From Streptococcus cristatus (GTDB lineage: Bacteria > Bacillota > Bacilli > Lactobacillales > Streptococcaceae), in contig NZ_RJPS01000009.1 in the NCBI RefSeq assembly GCF_003943505.1, positions 1 through 64,000 of the forward strand: DNA of 64,000 nt, read 5' to 3'. A model generated the notes under the pieces. It made no database searches, was not told the origin of the DNA, and worked only from the letters and a program-made list of their open reading frames with translations. The position numbers and the translations under genes were made by a program. Below are positions 7,661-17,434 of the stretch, one piece after another (position 1 is the first letter of the stretch; each line of letters starts with the position of its first letter).

Positions 7661-7692
7661 AAAAAATCAGGATTTTTCCTGATTTTTTGTTT
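7661..7692 (+). terminator. Terminator of the secreted protein gene
   Basis: AAAATCAGGA-TTTT-TCCTGATTTT then TTGTTTTT; near copy of the hairpin at 6669-6697. Confidence 0.9.
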
Positions 7693-7773
7693 TTCTTTCT
7701 ATAAATCAGATGGATTTTTGCGCAGGTGCTGCATTTATAGTATAATAGTTCTATTAGATTATCGGAGGCGGCT

Positions 7774-8946
7774 ATGGATTTGACTAAGAAGTTTAACAAG
7801 AATTTAGATAAAATTGAAGTGTCTCTGATTCGTCAGTTTGACCAGTCTATTTCTACGATTCCAGGTGTTTTGCGGCTGACCTTGGGGGAGCCAGACTTTC
7901 TGACACCGGATCATATCAAGGAGGCGGCCAAGGTAGCCATTGATGCCAACCAGAGCCACTATACAGGAATGAGTGGGCTTTTGGAGCTGCGGCAGGCTGC
8001 GGCTGATTTTGTCAAGGAGAAGTACCATCTGAACTATCGTCCAGAAGATGAAGTCTTAGTCACTATTGGGGCAACTGAAGCCCTGTCTGCGACTCTGACG
8101 GCTATTCTGGAAGAGGGCGACAAGGTCTTGCTACCAGCGCCGGCTTATCCAGGCTATGAGCCGATTGTGAATTTGGTCGGGGCGGAGATTGTCGAGATTG
8201 ATACGACAGAAAACGACTTCGTTTTGACTCCTGAAATGCTGGAGCAGGCTATCTTGGCGCAAGGTGACAAGCTCAAGGCAGTTATTCTCAACTATCCGGC
8301 CAATCCGACTGGCGTGACCTATTCGCGGGCGCAGATGGAGGCTTTGGCAGCTGTATTGAGCAAGTATGAAGTTTTTGTCGTTTGTGATGAGGTATACTCT
8401 GAGTTGACTTATACGGAGCAGGGGCACGTTTCTCTGGCAGAATATTTGCCCGAGCAGACCATCGTCATCAATGGCTTATCCAAGTCTCATGCTATGACGG
8501 GCTGGCGACTAGGTTTTATCTTTGCTCCAGCTGCTTTTACGGCTCAATTGATCAAGAGCCATCAGTATCTGGTGACGGCAGCCAATACCATGGCTCAATA
8601 TGCAGCTATTGAGGCTTTGACAGCTGGTAAGGATGATGCCCAACCGATGAAGGCGGAATACGTCCAGCGGCGGGATTATATTATCGAACAGATGACGGAG
8701 CTGGGTTATCAGATTATCAAGCCAGACGGTGCTTTCTATATTTTTGCCAAGATTCCAGCAGGCTACAATCAAGATTCTTTTGCCTTTTTGCAGGATTTTG
8801 CTGAGAAGAAGGCTGTGGCCTTTATCCCAGGAGCGGCTTTCGGCCAGTATGGAGAAGGCTATATCCGTCTGTCTTATGCAGCTAGTATGGAAACAATCAA
8901 GGAAGCTCTGAAACGGCTCAAGGAGTACATGGAAGAGCATGCTTAG
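7774..8946 (+). CDS. PLP-dependent aminotransferase, class I/II
   Basis: Transfers amino groups using pyridoxal phosphate. The 390-aa protein shows the fold type I pattern: GEPDF near the start, [19 protein letters not shown], and the PLP-lysine region [14 protein letters not shown]. Close to the aromatic-amino-acid aminotransferase group (AraT/PatA-like) found just before recO in many streptococci; the substrate cannot be read from sequence alone. Promoter TATAAT at 7741-7746 and SD CGGAGG at 7762-7767. Its last 8 bases overlap recO, so the two are translationally coupled. Confidence 0.93.
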   Translation: MDLTKKFNKNLDKIEVSLIRQFDQSISTIPGVLRLTLGEPDFLTPDHIKEAAKVAIDANQSHYTGMSGLLELRQAAADFVKEKYHLNYRPEDEVLVTIGATEALSATLTAILEEGDKVLLPAPAYPGYEPIVNLVGAEIVEIDTTENDFVLTPEMLEQAILAQGDKLKAVILNYPANPTGVTYSRAQMEALAAVLSKYEVFVVCDEVYSELTYTEQGHVSLAEYLPEQTIVINGLSKSHAMTGWRLGFIFAPAAFTAQLIKSHQYLVTAANTMAQYAAIEALTAGKDDAQPMKAEYVQRRDYIIEQMTELGYQIIKPDGAFYIFAKIPAGYNQDSFAFLQDFAEKKAVAFIPGAAFGQYGEGYIRLSYAASMETIKEALKRLKEYMEEHA

Positions 8947-9736
8947 ACCGTTAACGAGCAAGAGTTTGATTCTCTATAATCGGAATTTCCGGGAAGATGA
9001 TAAGCTGGTCAAGATCTTTACGGAACAGGCTGGCAAGCGAATGTTTTTCGTGAAACATGCTGGAAAATCTAAGCTGGCACCAGTCATCCAGCCTCTGACG
9101 GCGGCAGAACTCTTGATGAAAATCAATGACGATGGACTCAGTTATATCGAAGATTACCAAGCTGTGGAAAGTTACGGGCAAATCAAGGGCGATCTCTTTG
9201 TCATGGCTTATGCCAGCTATGTGGCGGCTCTAGCAGATGCTAGTATTCAGGACAATCAGCCAGATCCGGCCCTCTTTGCTTTTTTGCAAAAGACACTGGA
9301 TTTGATGAATCAAGGGTTGGATTATGAGGTTTTGACAAATATCTTTGAAATTCAGATTTTATCTCGTTTTGGGGTTTCTCTGAATTTCCATGACTGTGTT
9401 TTTTGCCATCGGACAGGTCTGCCTTTTGATTTTTCCTTTCAATATGGCGGGGTGCTCTGCCCAGAGCATTATCACAAGGATGCTCATCGCAGTCATCTTA
9501 ATCCCAATATTCCTTTTTTGCTCAATCAGTTTCAGGCGGTTCAGTTTAGTGAGCTGGAGACGATTTCGCTTAAGCCAGAAATCAAGCGACAGATCAGGGA
9601 TTTTGTAGATCAACTTTATGATGAATACGTGGGTATTCATCTCAAATCAAAGAAATTTATCGACTCTCTGGGCGACTGGGGCAGTATTTTACAAGACAAA
9701 CATGAGGAAGAACAGCATGAAAAAAATAGCTATTGA
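8939..9736 (+). CDS. recO: DNA repair protein RecO
   Basis: RecO loads RecA on SSB-covered DNA with RecR in gap repair. The 265-aa protein has the N-terminal OB fold ([20 protein letters not shown]) and the zinc-binding Cys motif CVFCHRTG with a later Cys in GGVLCPEH. It starts inside the end of the aminotransferase gene and overlaps plsX by 20 nt, so the operon aminotransferase-recO-plsX-acpP is tight. Confidence 0.95.
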   Translation: MLRPLTSKSLILYNRNFREDDKLVKIFTEQAGKRMFFVKHAGKSKLAPVIQPLTAAELLMKINDDGLSYIEDYQAVESYGQIKGDLFVMAYASYVAALADASIQDNQPDPALFAFLQKTLDLMNQGLDYEVLTNIFEIQILSRFGVSLNFHDCVFCHRTGLPFDFSFQYGGVLCPEHYHKDAHRSHLNPNIPFLLNQFQAVQFSELETISLKPEIKRQIRDFVDQLYDEYVGIHLKSKKFIDSLGDWGSILQDKHEEEQHEKNSY

Positions 9737-10721
9737 TGCCATGGGCGGAGACAATGCCCCTCAGGCTTTAGTCGAAGGTACCAATAAGGCTCTGAGAGAC
9801 TTCTCGGATATTGAGATTATTCTCTATGGGGATGAAGCCAAGATTAAACCTCTGTTGACAGCGACAGAGCGCGTCAGCATCGTCCATACGGATGAAAAGA
9901 TTGATTCGGGTGATGAGCCGACCAAGGCTATTCGCAAGAAGAAGCAGGCTAGCATGGTTTTGGCAGCTAAGGCAGTCAAGGATGGAGAAGCAGATGCAGT
10001 CCTGTCTGCTGGTAATACGGGAGCGCTTTTAGCGGCGGGCTTCTTTATCGTCGGACGGATCAAAAATATTGACCGACCGGGTCTTTTATCCACTTTACCG
10101 ACTGTGGATGGTCGCGGTTTTGATATGCTGGATCTGGGGGCAAATGCTGAAAATACCCCTCACCATCTGCACCAATATGCTATCTTAGGTTCTTTTTATG
10201 CGGAAAATGTTCGTGGCATTAAGCAGCCACGTGTCGGTTTGCTCAATAATGGCACTGAAGCCAGCAAGGGAGACCCTCTGCGTAAGGAAACCTATGCATT
10301 GCTGGCGGCGGATGACAAGCTGAACTTTATCGGCAATGTGGAAGCGCGTGACCTTATGGATGGAGTGGCAGATGTTGTCGTAGCAGATGGCTTTACGGGC
10401 AATGCAGTGCTCAAGTCTATCGAAGGAACGGCCATTAGCATCCTAGGCCAGCTTAAAAAGGCTGTGCTAGGTGGTGGTCTTAAGGCTAAACTAGGGGCTT
10501 TGTTGCTCAAAGATAGTTTACAAGAGATGCGCAAGAGTCTGGACTACTCCAGTGCTGGCGGGGCCGTTCTCTTTGGTCTCAAGGCGCCAGTAGTCAAGAC
10601 ACACGGCTCTAGCGATGCCAAGGCCGTATATAGTACTATTCGTCAGATTCGGACCATGCTGGAGACAGATGTTGTCGGAAAATCTGTGGTGGAATTTTCA
10701 AAAGAGGTGGAGACAGAATGA
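9717..10721 (+). CDS. plsX: Phosphate acyltransferase PlsX
   Basis: Converts acyl-ACP to acyl-phosphate, the donor for PlsY in phospholipid synthesis. The true start is the ATG at 9717 ([15 protein letters not shown]), the classic PlsX N-terminus, with GAGGAAGAAC upstream; longer in-frame starts inside recO are not plausible. The protein is 334 aa, with LGANAENTP and [14 protein letters not shown] typical of the family. The stop overlaps the acpP start (ATGA), linking acyl carrier and acyltransferase production. Confidence 0.96.
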   Translation: MKKIAIDAMGGDNAPQALVEGTNKALRDFSDIEIILYGDEAKIKPLLTATERVSIVHTDEKIDSGDEPTKAIRKKKQASMVLAAKAVKDGEADAVLSAGNTGALLAAGFFIVGRIKNIDRPGLLSTLPTVDGRGFDMLDLGANAENTPHHLHQYAILGSFYAENVRGIKQPRVGLLNNGTEASKGDPLRKETYALLAADDKLNFIGNVEARDLMDGVADVVVADGFTGNAVLKSIEGTAISILGQLKKAVLGGGLKAKLGALLLKDSLQEMRKSLDYSSAGGAVLFGLKAPVVKTHGSSDAKAVYSTIRQIRTMLETDVVGKSVVEFSKEVETE

Positions 10722-10960
10722 ATCAAGAACAAATTTTTCAAAAAGTAACAGAAATTATCCAAGAACGTCAAGGAAAGGACTTTGTTGTCCAGCCAACTTT
10801 GGGCTTAAAAGATGATTTAGGCGCTGATTCTGTTGACTTAATGGAATTTATCCTGACCTTGGAGGATGAGTTTGCGATTGAAATTTCAGATGATGATGTT
10901 GATCGCTTTGAAAATGTCGCAGATATTGTCGCGTATTTGGAAAAGAAACTAGCGAAGTAA
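10718..10960 (+). CDS. acpP: Acyl carrier protein
   Basis: An 80-aa acidic helical protein carrying the 4'-phosphopantetheine serine in [10 protein letters not shown] (about residue 37). It overlaps plsX by 4 nt, so it is the partner for PlsX in lipid synthesis. Streptococci usually have a second ACP in the fab cluster, so this may be the accessory AcpP2. Confidence 0.94.
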   Translation: MNQEQIFQKVTEIIQERQGKDFVVQPTLGLKDDLGADSVDLMEFILTLEDEFAIEISDDDVDRFENVADIVAYLEKKLAK

Positions 10961-10987
10961 GAAAGTGACTTCGATTTGAACAGAGAA

Positions 10988-11018
10988 AAACCTTGGTTTA
11001 CAAAACCAAGGTTTTTTT
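10988..11018. terminator. Bidirectional terminator between acpP and the CHAP protein gene
   Basis: AAACCTTGGTTT / AAACCAAGGTTT hairpin with T run on the + side and A run on the left side. It serves the convergent genes acpP (+) and the hydrolase (-). Confidence 0.92.
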
Positions 11019-11025
11019 AGTGGAT

Positions 11026-12972
11026 TTATTTTGGATAGATATAGCTAACAGCTCCTTGACCAGCGGCGTAAGGATTGAACCAGCCACGGAAATTGCCAAT
11101 GTACTGTTTGCCTGCATAGTTGGATTCTTTGATTTGGATGCGGGTGTTGGATTCGACATGGGTGACAACACCGACATGCCCATAACCACCATCGGTCCAG
11201 CAGATGATGGCTCCGACTTGTGGTGTGCTTCCTGTTCGGAAACCAGCTGCGCGTGCGCTAGCTGCCCATTGGCCGCCGTTGCCCCAGTAAGGACCAGCCC
11301 AAGGAGCCAGTACTTTTGCTCCCCAAGTACACTGACCATGAGGATAAGAGGAGGCTCCCGCATAATCAGGGGTATAGAGGGTTGGTTCAGGCGTGGTTGG
11401 TTTCTGAACCTGATAGCTGGTGCCTGTAAGTCCAGTCATCTGTCCATTGAGATTACGGTAAACATGGGTATGGAAGAGTCCATTTCCAGCATGCTGCTGC
11501 GTATTGATGGTAAATTTATACAAGCCATTACCCGCTTTGTTAGCAGTGTACCATTTGATGTCATCTTGGCCATTGACTTCTGACCAAGTTGGTAGAGAAA
11601 TAGTTCCTGGTCCAAAAGCATCGGAAACGGTCACTTCGTAATTGTAGGTAGAGATTTTATTGACAGAAACCTTAGCTTTGATATTTTCAGCAGAGAGGGT
11701 GACGCTGTCTGTCGCATAGTTATGCTCGCTACCATCTTTGTACTTAATGTAGATATGATTGGTGTAGCTTCCAGATAAGGCTTGGTGGTTACGGATATTG
11801 AATTGTGCAGTAAAAGTCCCATCTCCGTTATTACTTGCCTCATACCACTTGATATTACTTTGATTCTGGGTACTCCAAATAGGGACGCGGACGGATTGAA
11901 TTGCCTTAGATGCCGCAGTTTCGGTGACTTTTACAGTGTAGGTTCCCTCTTCCTGATTGATATTTTCAACAGAGAAAAGCGGTTTTTGGTCTTTTTGAGA
12001 AGGAATCTTGCCAGCATCTATTGTAGTAGTCGCTCCTGCCAAACATGTAAAGGCTGGATTGACATAGCTTTCGCCGTAAAGATGAATATGGTAAGTTCCC
12101 GTATCGTAATTGTGTTTCTTCAGCTCAACTCTGACGCTATAGCTACCATCAGGATTTTTCTTTGCTTGATACCATTGTAAATCATCTTGCCCCTTATTTT
12201 CAGACCAGGTTGGGACAGTGACCTTATACATGGATTCAGGAAGATTTTTGATAAGGATTTCCATAATGCCAGGTTCAGGGAAACTTGTCTGAATGGTCGG
12301 ATTAGGCTTTTCTAGATGGAAAGTGGTGCCTGATTGGTAAATCATTTTGCCATTTTTATTTTCATAAGTATCTACGAAATATTTTCCATATCCCTTGTGC
12401 TTAGAAAAGTTAAATTCAGTACTCTCTTGCCCAGCTTCATACCAATTAAGATCATCGCCACCATTTTCATCAGACCAAACTGCATGGACAATTTTTGAGT
12501 TCCTTTGGTCTTTATTTCGCGTAAAATTGATGCGGCCAGTTTGTCCAGATGTTATGACGCTTGTCTTGCTAGCAGGTTTATTAACAGTGAAGGTCGTACC
12601 ATTCAAGCCTATCATTTTCCCGTTAATATTAATGTAAGTATGCACATGGAAAGTGCCATAGCCAGCGTGCTGCCGGAGGTCAATGGCTGTGCTAGATGTC
12701 TGAGGTGTGGTGTACCATTTCAAATCATCCTGTCCGTTTTCGTCGGACCAGACTGCGTGGGAAATGGTATAGGGAACCTGAGCCTTGGAGCGGGCGTAAT
12801 GAATCTGCGCCGTATCTCCAGTGACATTGACGGTTACATTGCTGGCACGATCAGTGGGGCCTAGGACTTTGTTTCCAGCTTCAGTCGATGCAACAGCTTG
12901 AGCTGTGGAATGACTGGCAAACAGGCCAAGGACTGCTCCGGATAATAAAAACAGCTTCTGATATTTTTTCAT
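11026..12972 (-). CDS. Secreted CHAP-domain cell-wall hydrolase with five GBS Bsp-like repeats
   Basis: A probable peptidoglycan amidase/endopeptidase exported to the wall. I start at 12972 ([14 protein letters not shown]), which has AAGGAG six bases upstream; an in-frame start 12 codons earlier has none. Seen: a signal peptide ending near STAQA, then five repeats of the GBS_Bsp-like type marked by [51 protein letters not shown] and [15 protein letters not shown]-terminal CHAP domain (last ~110 residues) follows, with catalytic Cys in HGQCTWGAK and His in GGYGHVGVV. The CHAP domain is strikingly like that of PcsB, but the coiled coil is replaced by the repeats. It lies on the opposite strand between acpP and purD. 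No WalR site is evident upstream. Confidence 0.9.
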   Translation of the reverse strand: MKKYQKLFLLSGAVLGLFASHSTAQAVASTEAGNKVLGPTDRASNVTVNVTGDTAQIHYARSKAQVPYTISHAVWSDENGQDDLKWYTTPQTSSTAIDLRQHAGYGTFHVHTYININGKMIGLNGTTFTVNKPASKTSVITSGQTGRINFTRNKDQRNSKIVHAVWSDENGGDDLNWYEAGQESTEFNFSKHKGYGKYFVDTYENKNGKMIYQSGTTFHLEKPNPTIQTSFPEPGIMEILIKNLPESMYKVTVPTWSENKGQDDLQWYQAKKNPDGSYSVRVELKKHNYDTGTYHIHLYGESYVNPAFTCLAGATTTIDAGKIPSQKDQKPLFSVENINQEEGTYTVKVTETAASKAIQSVRVPIWSTQNQSNIKWYEASNNGDGTFTAQFNIRNHQALSGSYTNHIYIKYKDGSEHNYATDSVTLSAENIKAKVSVNKISTYNYEVTVSDAFGPGTISLPTWSEVNGQDDIKWYTANKAGNGLYKFTINTQQHAGNGLFHTHVYRNLNGQMTGLTGTSYQVQKPTTPEPTLYTPDYAGASSYPHGQCTWGAKVLAPWAGPYWGNGGQWAASARAAGFRTGSTPQVGAIICWTDGGYGHVGVVTHVESNTRIQIKESNYAGKQYIGNFRGWFNPYAAGQGAVSYIYPK

Positions 12973-13232
12973 AAATCTCCTTTGAATAAGTAATTTGGAT
13001 GATTCCATTTAGATTATTCGGGAAAAAATATAAAAAAAGAAAAATTTTAAAAGATGTTGCAACTTGAGCTTCTAATTTATTTTGGTTTCATCAAATCTTT
13101 GATATTTAAAATAAAAGTAATGAAATAGTCAAAATATCAAAAATAATATAGGTAGACTTTATTTGTCAGAGATGGATATCCCTAACAAAAATAGATTATT
13201 TCTCTTCTTTTCCTGCTTATCATGGAATAAAG
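12973..13232. other. Divergent intergenic region, AT-rich
   Basis: Region between the hydrolase (-) and purD (+). The SD of the hydrolase is at its left edge. Apart from A/T-rich runs I see no gene or clear structured element before the purD promoter. Confidence 0.5.
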
Positions 13233-13251
13233 CGAACGATTATGATATAAT
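13233..13251 (+). promoter_or_regulatory. purD promoter with PurBox-like CGAAC
   Basis: AAGCGAACGATT (CGAAC at 13233-13237) resembles the streptococcal/lactococcal PurBox and lies directly before a perfect TATAAT (13246-13251). PurR activation of the purine genes is the likely control; the match is partial. Confidence 0.5.
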
Positions 13252-13265
13252 TTAGATAAATAATT

Positions 13266-13290
13266 CGTAAAAAATACGGTGATTTTTACG
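13266..13290 (+). other. Leader hairpin upstream of purD
   Basis: CGTAAAAA / TTTTTACG hairpin in the 5' leader, about 60 nt before the start codon. No T-run follows directly, so it is not a simple terminator. It may act in leader control or simply be AT-rich pairing. Confidence 0.35.
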
Positions 13291-13348
13291 TGATGTGTTA
13301 GCTTGGTGTGCAAGCACCTGTGATGATAGATGTTGAGGTATCTTAGCT

Positions 13349-14611
13349 ATGAAGCTTTTAGTTGTTGGTTCGGGCGGTCGTGAGCATGCGATTGCCAAGA
13401 AGTTGTTGGAGTCTCAGGGTGTGGAGCAGGTCTTTGTCGCACCTGGAAATGATGGCATGACCTTGGATGGGCTAGACTTGGTGAATATTGGAATTTCCGA
13501 ACATTCTAAATTGATTGAGTTCGCAAAGGCCAACGATATTGCTTGGTCTTTTATTGGGCCAGACGACGCTCTTGCAGCTGGAATTGTAGATGATTTTAAT
13601 CAAGCTGGGCTCAAGGCTTTCGGACCATCTCGTTTAGCTGCGGAGCTGGAGTGGTCCAAGGATTTTGCCAAGGAAATCATGGTCAAATACGGCGTGCCGA
13701 CAGCAGCCTATGGCACATTTTCCGACTTTGAGGAGGCTAAGGCCTATATCGAGGAGAAAGGCGCTCCTATCGTCGTCAAGGCGGACGGCTTGGCGCTTGG
13801 GAAAGGCGTCGTCGTAGCGGAGACAGTCGAGCAAGCGGTCGAAGCAGCCCACGAGATGCTCTTGGATAATAAATTCGGCGACAGCGGTGCGCGCGTGGTT
13901 ATCGAGGAATTCCTTGACGGCGAGGAGTTCTCTCTCTTTGCCTTTGTCAATGGAGCCAAATTCTATATCATGCCTACAGCTCAGGACCACAAGAGGGCCT
14001 ATGATGGCGACAAGGGTCCTAATACTGGTGGGATGGGTGCCTATGCGCCAGTCCCTCACTTGTCACAGAGTGTGGTTGACACAGCGGTTGACACTATTGT
14101 CAAGCCAGTCCTTGAGGGCATGATCCAGGAAGGTCGCCCGTATCTTGGTGTTCTTTATGCAGGGCTTATCTTGACAGCAGACGGGCCTAAGGTCATTGAG
14201 TTCAACGCTCGCTTTGGAGATCCTGAAACTCAGGTTATCCTGTCCCGCCTGACTTCTGACTTTGCGCAGAACATCACGGACATCCTTGATGGTAAGGAGC
14301 CGAACATCACTTGGACCGACAAGGGAGTGACTCTGGGTGTGGTTGTCGCATCCAATGGCTACCCACTAGACTATGAAAAAGGTGTCAAGTTGCCAGCCAA
14401 AACCGATGGTGACATCATCACCTATTATGCAGGGGCTAAGTTTGCGGAAAATAGCAGAGCACTGCTGTCAAATGGCGGACGTGTTTATATGCTGGTCACC
14501 ACAGCAGATACCGTCTCAGCTGCGCAGGAAAGAATCTACGACCAACTAGAAAAACAAGACACCACAGGCCTCTTTTACCGAACAGATATTGGAAGCAAGG
14601 CGATTAGATAA
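13349..14611 (+). CDS. purD: Phosphoribosylamine-glycine ligase (GAR synthetase)
   Basis: Second step of de novo purine synthesis: joins glycine to phosphoribosylamine with ATP. 420 aa with N-terminal VGSGGREHAI, the ATP-grasp body (KADGLALGKGVVVAE) and the signature FNARFGDPETQ. Start ATG at 13349 has a weak SD (GTTGAGGTATC). Followed by purE and purK but separated from purE by an unusual structured 237-nt gap. Confidence 0.96.
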   Translation: MKLLVVGSGGREHAIAKKLLESQGVEQVFVAPGNDGMTLDGLDLVNIGISEHSKLIEFAKANDIAWSFIGPDDALAAGIVDDFNQAGLKAFGPSRLAAELEWSKDFAKEIMVKYGVPTAAYGTFSDFEEAKAYIEEKGAPIVVKADGLALGKGVVVAETVEQAVEAAHEMLLDNKFGDSGARVVIEEFLDGEEFSLFAFVNGAKFYIMPTAQDHKRAYDGDKGPNTGGMGAYAPVPHLSQSVVDTAVDTIVKPVLEGMIQEGRPYLGVLYAGLILTADGPKVIEFNARFGDPETQVILSRLTSDFAQNITDILDGKEPNITWTDKGVTLGVVVASNGYPLDYEKGVKLPAKTDGDIITYYAGAKFAENSRALLSNGGRVYMLVTTADTVSAAQERIYDQLEKQDTTGLFYRTDIGSKAIR

Positions 14612-14688
14612 AGATGTAAGAAAAAGCGACGTAGTCGCCAAATACGATAATGGTCGTTTGATTTGCGAGCGTTAGCGAGCTAATATAG

Positions 14689-14826
14689 AACAATCACCGC
14701 TGTTGTGAAAGAACGATTGGATGATAAGCTAATCGTTCAGGGAAATCGGAAGACCCTGGGCTTCCGATTTAGGCATGAGACACCTTTGGTGGCTGCTGTC
14801 GTCCCTCACAACCTAAGGTGATTGTT
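14689..14826 (+). other. Structured spacer between purD and purE (long-range closed multi-hairpin)
   Basis: AACAATCACC (14689-14698) pairs perfectly with GGTGATTGTT (14817-14826), and TTGTGA (14703-14708) with TCACAA (14806-14811), forming a closing helix around about 100 nt. Inside are two clear hairpins, GAACGATT/AATCGTTC (14711-14738) and AAATCGGAAG/CTTCCGATTT (14743-14770), and a small CACC/GGTG one (14781-14791). It could be a regulatory RNA in the pur transcript or the remnant of a small mobile element with terminal inverted repeats. Confidence 0.6.
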
Positions 14827-14848
14827 GAAAGGAAAGAAAAGAAAAATC

Positions 14849-15340
14849 ATGACTAAACCAATTATTTCCATCATCATGGGCTCCAAATCTGATTGGACCA
14901 CCATGCAAAAAACAGCTGAAGTTTTAGACCGTTTCGGTGTTGTCTATGAAAAGAAAGTCGTCTCTGCCCACCGCACGCCGGATCTCATGTTTCAGCATGC
15001 CGAAGAAGCCCGTAGCCGTGGTATCAAAGTCATTATCGCAGGTGCTGGTGGTGCAGCCCATTTGCCAGGTATGGTAGCGGCCAAAACGACTCTGCCTGTT
15101 ATCGGTGTACCGGTCAAATCACGCGCTCTCAGCGGTCTGGACTCCCTTTACTCTATCGTGCAGATGCCGGGCGGTGTGCCTGTGGCAACTATGGCTATTG
15201 GTGAAGCGGGAGCGACCAACGCTGCCCTGACTGCCCTTCGGATCTTGGCCATTGAAGACCAAGACCTAGCAGCAGCGCTAGCTGATTTTGCAGAGGAACA
15301 AGGAACAATCGCAGAGGAGTCTACGAATGAGCTCATCTAA
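14849..15340 (+). CDS. purE: 5-(carboxyamino)imidazole ribonucleotide mutase
   Basis: Moves the carboxylate of N5-CAIR to give CAIR; acts directly after PurK. 163 aa from the ATG at 14849 ([16 protein letters not shown]), with the class I PurE motifs GSKSDW, SAHRTPD and [11 protein letters not shown]. Earlier in-frame starts (14822) lack a ribosome site. Its 3' end overlaps purK by 14 nt, consistent with coupled expression of the two sequential enzymes. Confidence 0.95.
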   Translation: MTKPIISIIMGSKSDWTTMQKTAEVLDRFGVVYEKKVVSAHRTPDLMFQHAEEARSRGIKVIIAGAGGAAHLPGMVAAKTTLPVIGVPVKSRALSGLDSLYSIVQMPGGVPVATMAIGEAGATNAALTALRILAIEDQDLAAALADFAEEQGTIAEESTNELI

Positions 15341-16406
15341 AACAATCGGAATCATCGGTGGCGGTCAGCTGGGACAGATGATGGCCATTTCTGCTATTTA
15401 CATGGGGCACAAGGTTATCGCTCTGGATCCTGCAGCAGATTGCCCTGCCTCTCGCGTGGCAGAGATTATCGTGGCTCCTTATAATGACGTGGATGCCCTT
15501 CGTCAGTTGGCGGAGCGTTGCGATGTCCTGACCTATGAGTTTGAGAATGTCGATGCAGACGGTTTGGATGCCGTTATCAAGGATGGTCAGCTCCCTCAAG
15601 GGACCGACCTGCTCCGTATTTCTCAAAATCGCATCTTTGAAAAGGACTTCCTCTCAAACAAGGCTCAAGTAACGGTGGCTCCTTACAAGGTTGTGACTTC
15701 TAGCCAAGACTTGGCAGATATCGACCTGTCGAAAAACTATGTCCTCAAGACTGCGACAGGTGGCTACGACGGGCATGGACAAAAGGTTATTTGCTCGGAA
15801 GAAGATTTGGAAGAAGCCTATGCGCTAGCCGATTCAGCAGCTTGTGTCTTGGAAGAGTTCGTCAACTTTGACCTTGAAATTTCCGTCATCGTGTCAGGAA
15901 ATGGCAAGGACGTGACGGTTTTCCCAGTTCAGGAAAATATCCACCGCAACAATATCCTGTCTAAGACCATTGTGCCAGCTCGCATTTCAGAAAGTCTGGC
16001 AGACAAGGCAAAAGCCATGGCGGTGCGAATCGCAGACCAGCTTAACTTATCTGGAACCCTCTGTGTGGAAATGTTTGCGACCGCTGATGACATCATCGTC
16101 AATGAGATTGCCCCACGCCCACATAACTCTGGGCATTATTCTATCGAAGCCTGCGACTTCTCGCAGTTTGACACTCATATTCTGGGCGTTCTGGGAGCAC
16201 CGTTGCCAGCTATCCACTTACATGCGCCAGCCGTCATGCTCAACGTGCTCGGCCAGCATGTCGAGGCCGCTGAAAAATATGTCACAGAAAATCCAAGCGC
16301 CCACCTCCACCTGTATGGTAAAATAGAAGCGAAGCACAACCGAAAAATGGGGCATGTGACTTTGTTTAGTGATATGCCGGATGAGGTAGAGGAGTTTGGT
16401 GAGTAA
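15327..16406 (+). CDS. purK: 5-(carboxyamino)imidazole ribonucleotide synthase
   Basis: ATP-dependent carboxylation of AIR to N5-CAIR. ATP-grasp enzyme of 359 aa; start ATG at 15327 ([18 protein letters not shown]) with GAGGAG upstream inside purE. Motifs: [33 protein letters not shown]. The C-terminus [18 protein letters not shown] is repeated as a fragment at 18141-18224, evidence of a duplication downstream. Confidence 0.95.
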   Translation: MSSSKTIGIIGGGQLGQMMAISAIYMGHKVIALDPAADCPASRVAEIIVAPYNDVDALRQLAERCDVLTYEFENVDADGLDAVIKDGQLPQGTDLLRISQNRIFEKDFLSNKAQVTVAPYKVVTSSQDLADIDLSKNYVLKTATGGYDGHGQKVICSEEDLEEAYALADSAACVLEEFVNFDLEISVIVSGNGKDVTVFPVQENIHRNNILSKTIVPARISESLADKAKAMAVRIADQLNLSGTLCVEMFATADDIIVNEIAPRPHNSGHYSIEACDFSQFDTHILGVLGAPLPAIHLHAPAVMLNVLGQHVEAAEKYVTENPSAHLHLYGKIEAKHNRKMGHVTLFSDMPDEVEEFGE

Positions 16407-16452
16407 GACAGGCCCCAGTTATAAGAATCGTCGTCTTACCCCTGCAAAGTTG

Positions 16453-16512
16453 ACTAGGCTTGTCGTAGCTGATAAAGTCGGCAAAAGAAAGTCAGTCAAC
16501 CACTGCTAGAAG
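16453..16512. repeat. Degenerate copy of the intergenic repeat (central hairpin)
   Basis: GTTGACTAGGCTTGTC...AGTCAGTCAACCACTGCT matches, with many changes, the central part of the repeat (GTTGAGTAGGGCTG...CCCACTCAACCACTGC). The bases before it (TCGTCGTCTTACCCCTGC) resemble TCGTCGTCCCACCTCCGC of the same repeat. It looks like an old, decayed copy. Confidence 0.55.
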
Positions 16513-16553
16513 AGATTAATTTTTAAGAAAACTCTGTGGAGGAAATGTTATAG

Positions 16554-17189
16554 ATGAGACCAATTATCCCGAAAAGTCCAGAAGTTCCGAAAGAGTTCTC
16601 TGATAAAGAAATTTCCTTTTTAACTAAGAGTGTTTTCGGGGAAATAATCGAACCTCAGCCGTGTGATGTTTTGTTTGTTTTCAGTGGTACTCACCCAGGC
16701 CATTGGGAAAAAGCTATTGAGGCTTACCGAAAAGGCTATGTAAGGCGAATCATTGTGACTGGTGGCCGAAGTTTGACAGGAATGTCTCATCCAGATTGGA
16801 ATGGGCATACAGAGGCAGAGGTTATTATCCAGTTTCTGATGGCTGCGGGCATTCCTGAAGAAGCGATTAAATCTGAAAACTCCTCTAGCAATACTTTGGA
16901 AAACGTACTTTTTGCCAAAGAAATTTTTGATTTTAAAACTGTTGAGACCGTTATGTTCATTTGCAAAAGTCACGCGACTGGTAGGCAATGGCGGACCTTG
17001 GCTCAGCACTTACCGAAGCATCTTCGCTACATCCCATATACCTTCAATGCCTTTTACAAGGATGTTGAGATTGGTCGGGATAGCTGGATGAATACAGACA
17101 TTGGCAAGTCCAGAGTTTGGGGAGAATATCTGCGGCTTCTCCATTATGGAGAAAAGGGAGATATTTTAAAGTTAGATGTTGAATTGTGA
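16554..17189 (+). CDS. YdcF/ElyC-type (DUF218) protein
   Basis: 211 aa without signal peptide. It has the DUF218 pattern: FVFSGTHPGHWEKAIEAYRKG, IIVTGG, a middle NTLENVLFAKEI and VMFICKSHATGRQWRT. Members of this family include YdcF (binds S-adenosylmethionine) and ElyC/SanA of envelope maintenance; the substrate here is unknown. It follows purK after a decayed repeat and precedes a 75-residue hypothetical gene, in the accessory stretch between purK and purB. Confidence 0.8.
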   Translation: MRPIIPKSPEVPKEFSDKEISFLTKSVFGEIIEPQPCDVLFVFSGTHPGHWEKAIEAYRKGYVRRIIVTGGRSLTGMSHPDWNGHTEAEVIIQFLMAAGIPEEAIKSENSSSNTLENVLFAKEIFDFKTVETVMFICKSHATGRQWRTLAQHLPKHLRYIPYTFNAFYKDVEIGRDSWMNTDIGKSRVWGEYLRLLHYGEKGDILKLDVEL

Positions 17190-17203
17190 TATAGGAGGTT
17201 TCT

Positions 17204-17431
17204 ATGATTCAAATCATTGTCAATGCTTTTGTGGAAGAAGGCAAAGAAACTGCTGTTGTGGAAGTGCTCTTTGCCAGTGCCGACCATGAAAAAGTAAAAG
17301 CCAAATATCAGGAATTAAAGATTCAATATCCAGACAATTATCTGGCTATCTATGATTTGCTATTGGATACAGATCTAAGTAGCTTGCCGCACTATCCGTC
17401 GGTAGCGATAAGCAAGGAGGAGTTTGATTAG
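17204..17431 (+). CDS. Small hypothetical protein, paralog 1
   Basis: 75 aa, unrecognised. Starts MIQIIVNAF and contains HEKVKAKYQEL, NYLAIYDL and HYPSV. About two thirds of residues match the 75-aa protein at 18512-18739, so one is a duplicate of the other. SD AGGAGG lies just upstream. No signal peptide or membrane segment, so cytoplasmic. It is directly followed (3 nt) by the racemase gene. Confidence 0.75.
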   Translation: MIQIIVNAFVEEGKETAVVEVLFASADHEKVKAKYQELKIQYPDNYLAIYDLLLDTDLSSLPHYPSVAISKEEFD

Positions 17432-17434
17432 TCT

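Noticed and set aside
11782-12864. Several + strand ORFs of 80-132 codons
   Set aside because: Antisense shadows of the CHAP/Bsp-repeat hydrolase gene, which has a signal peptide, domains and a good start.
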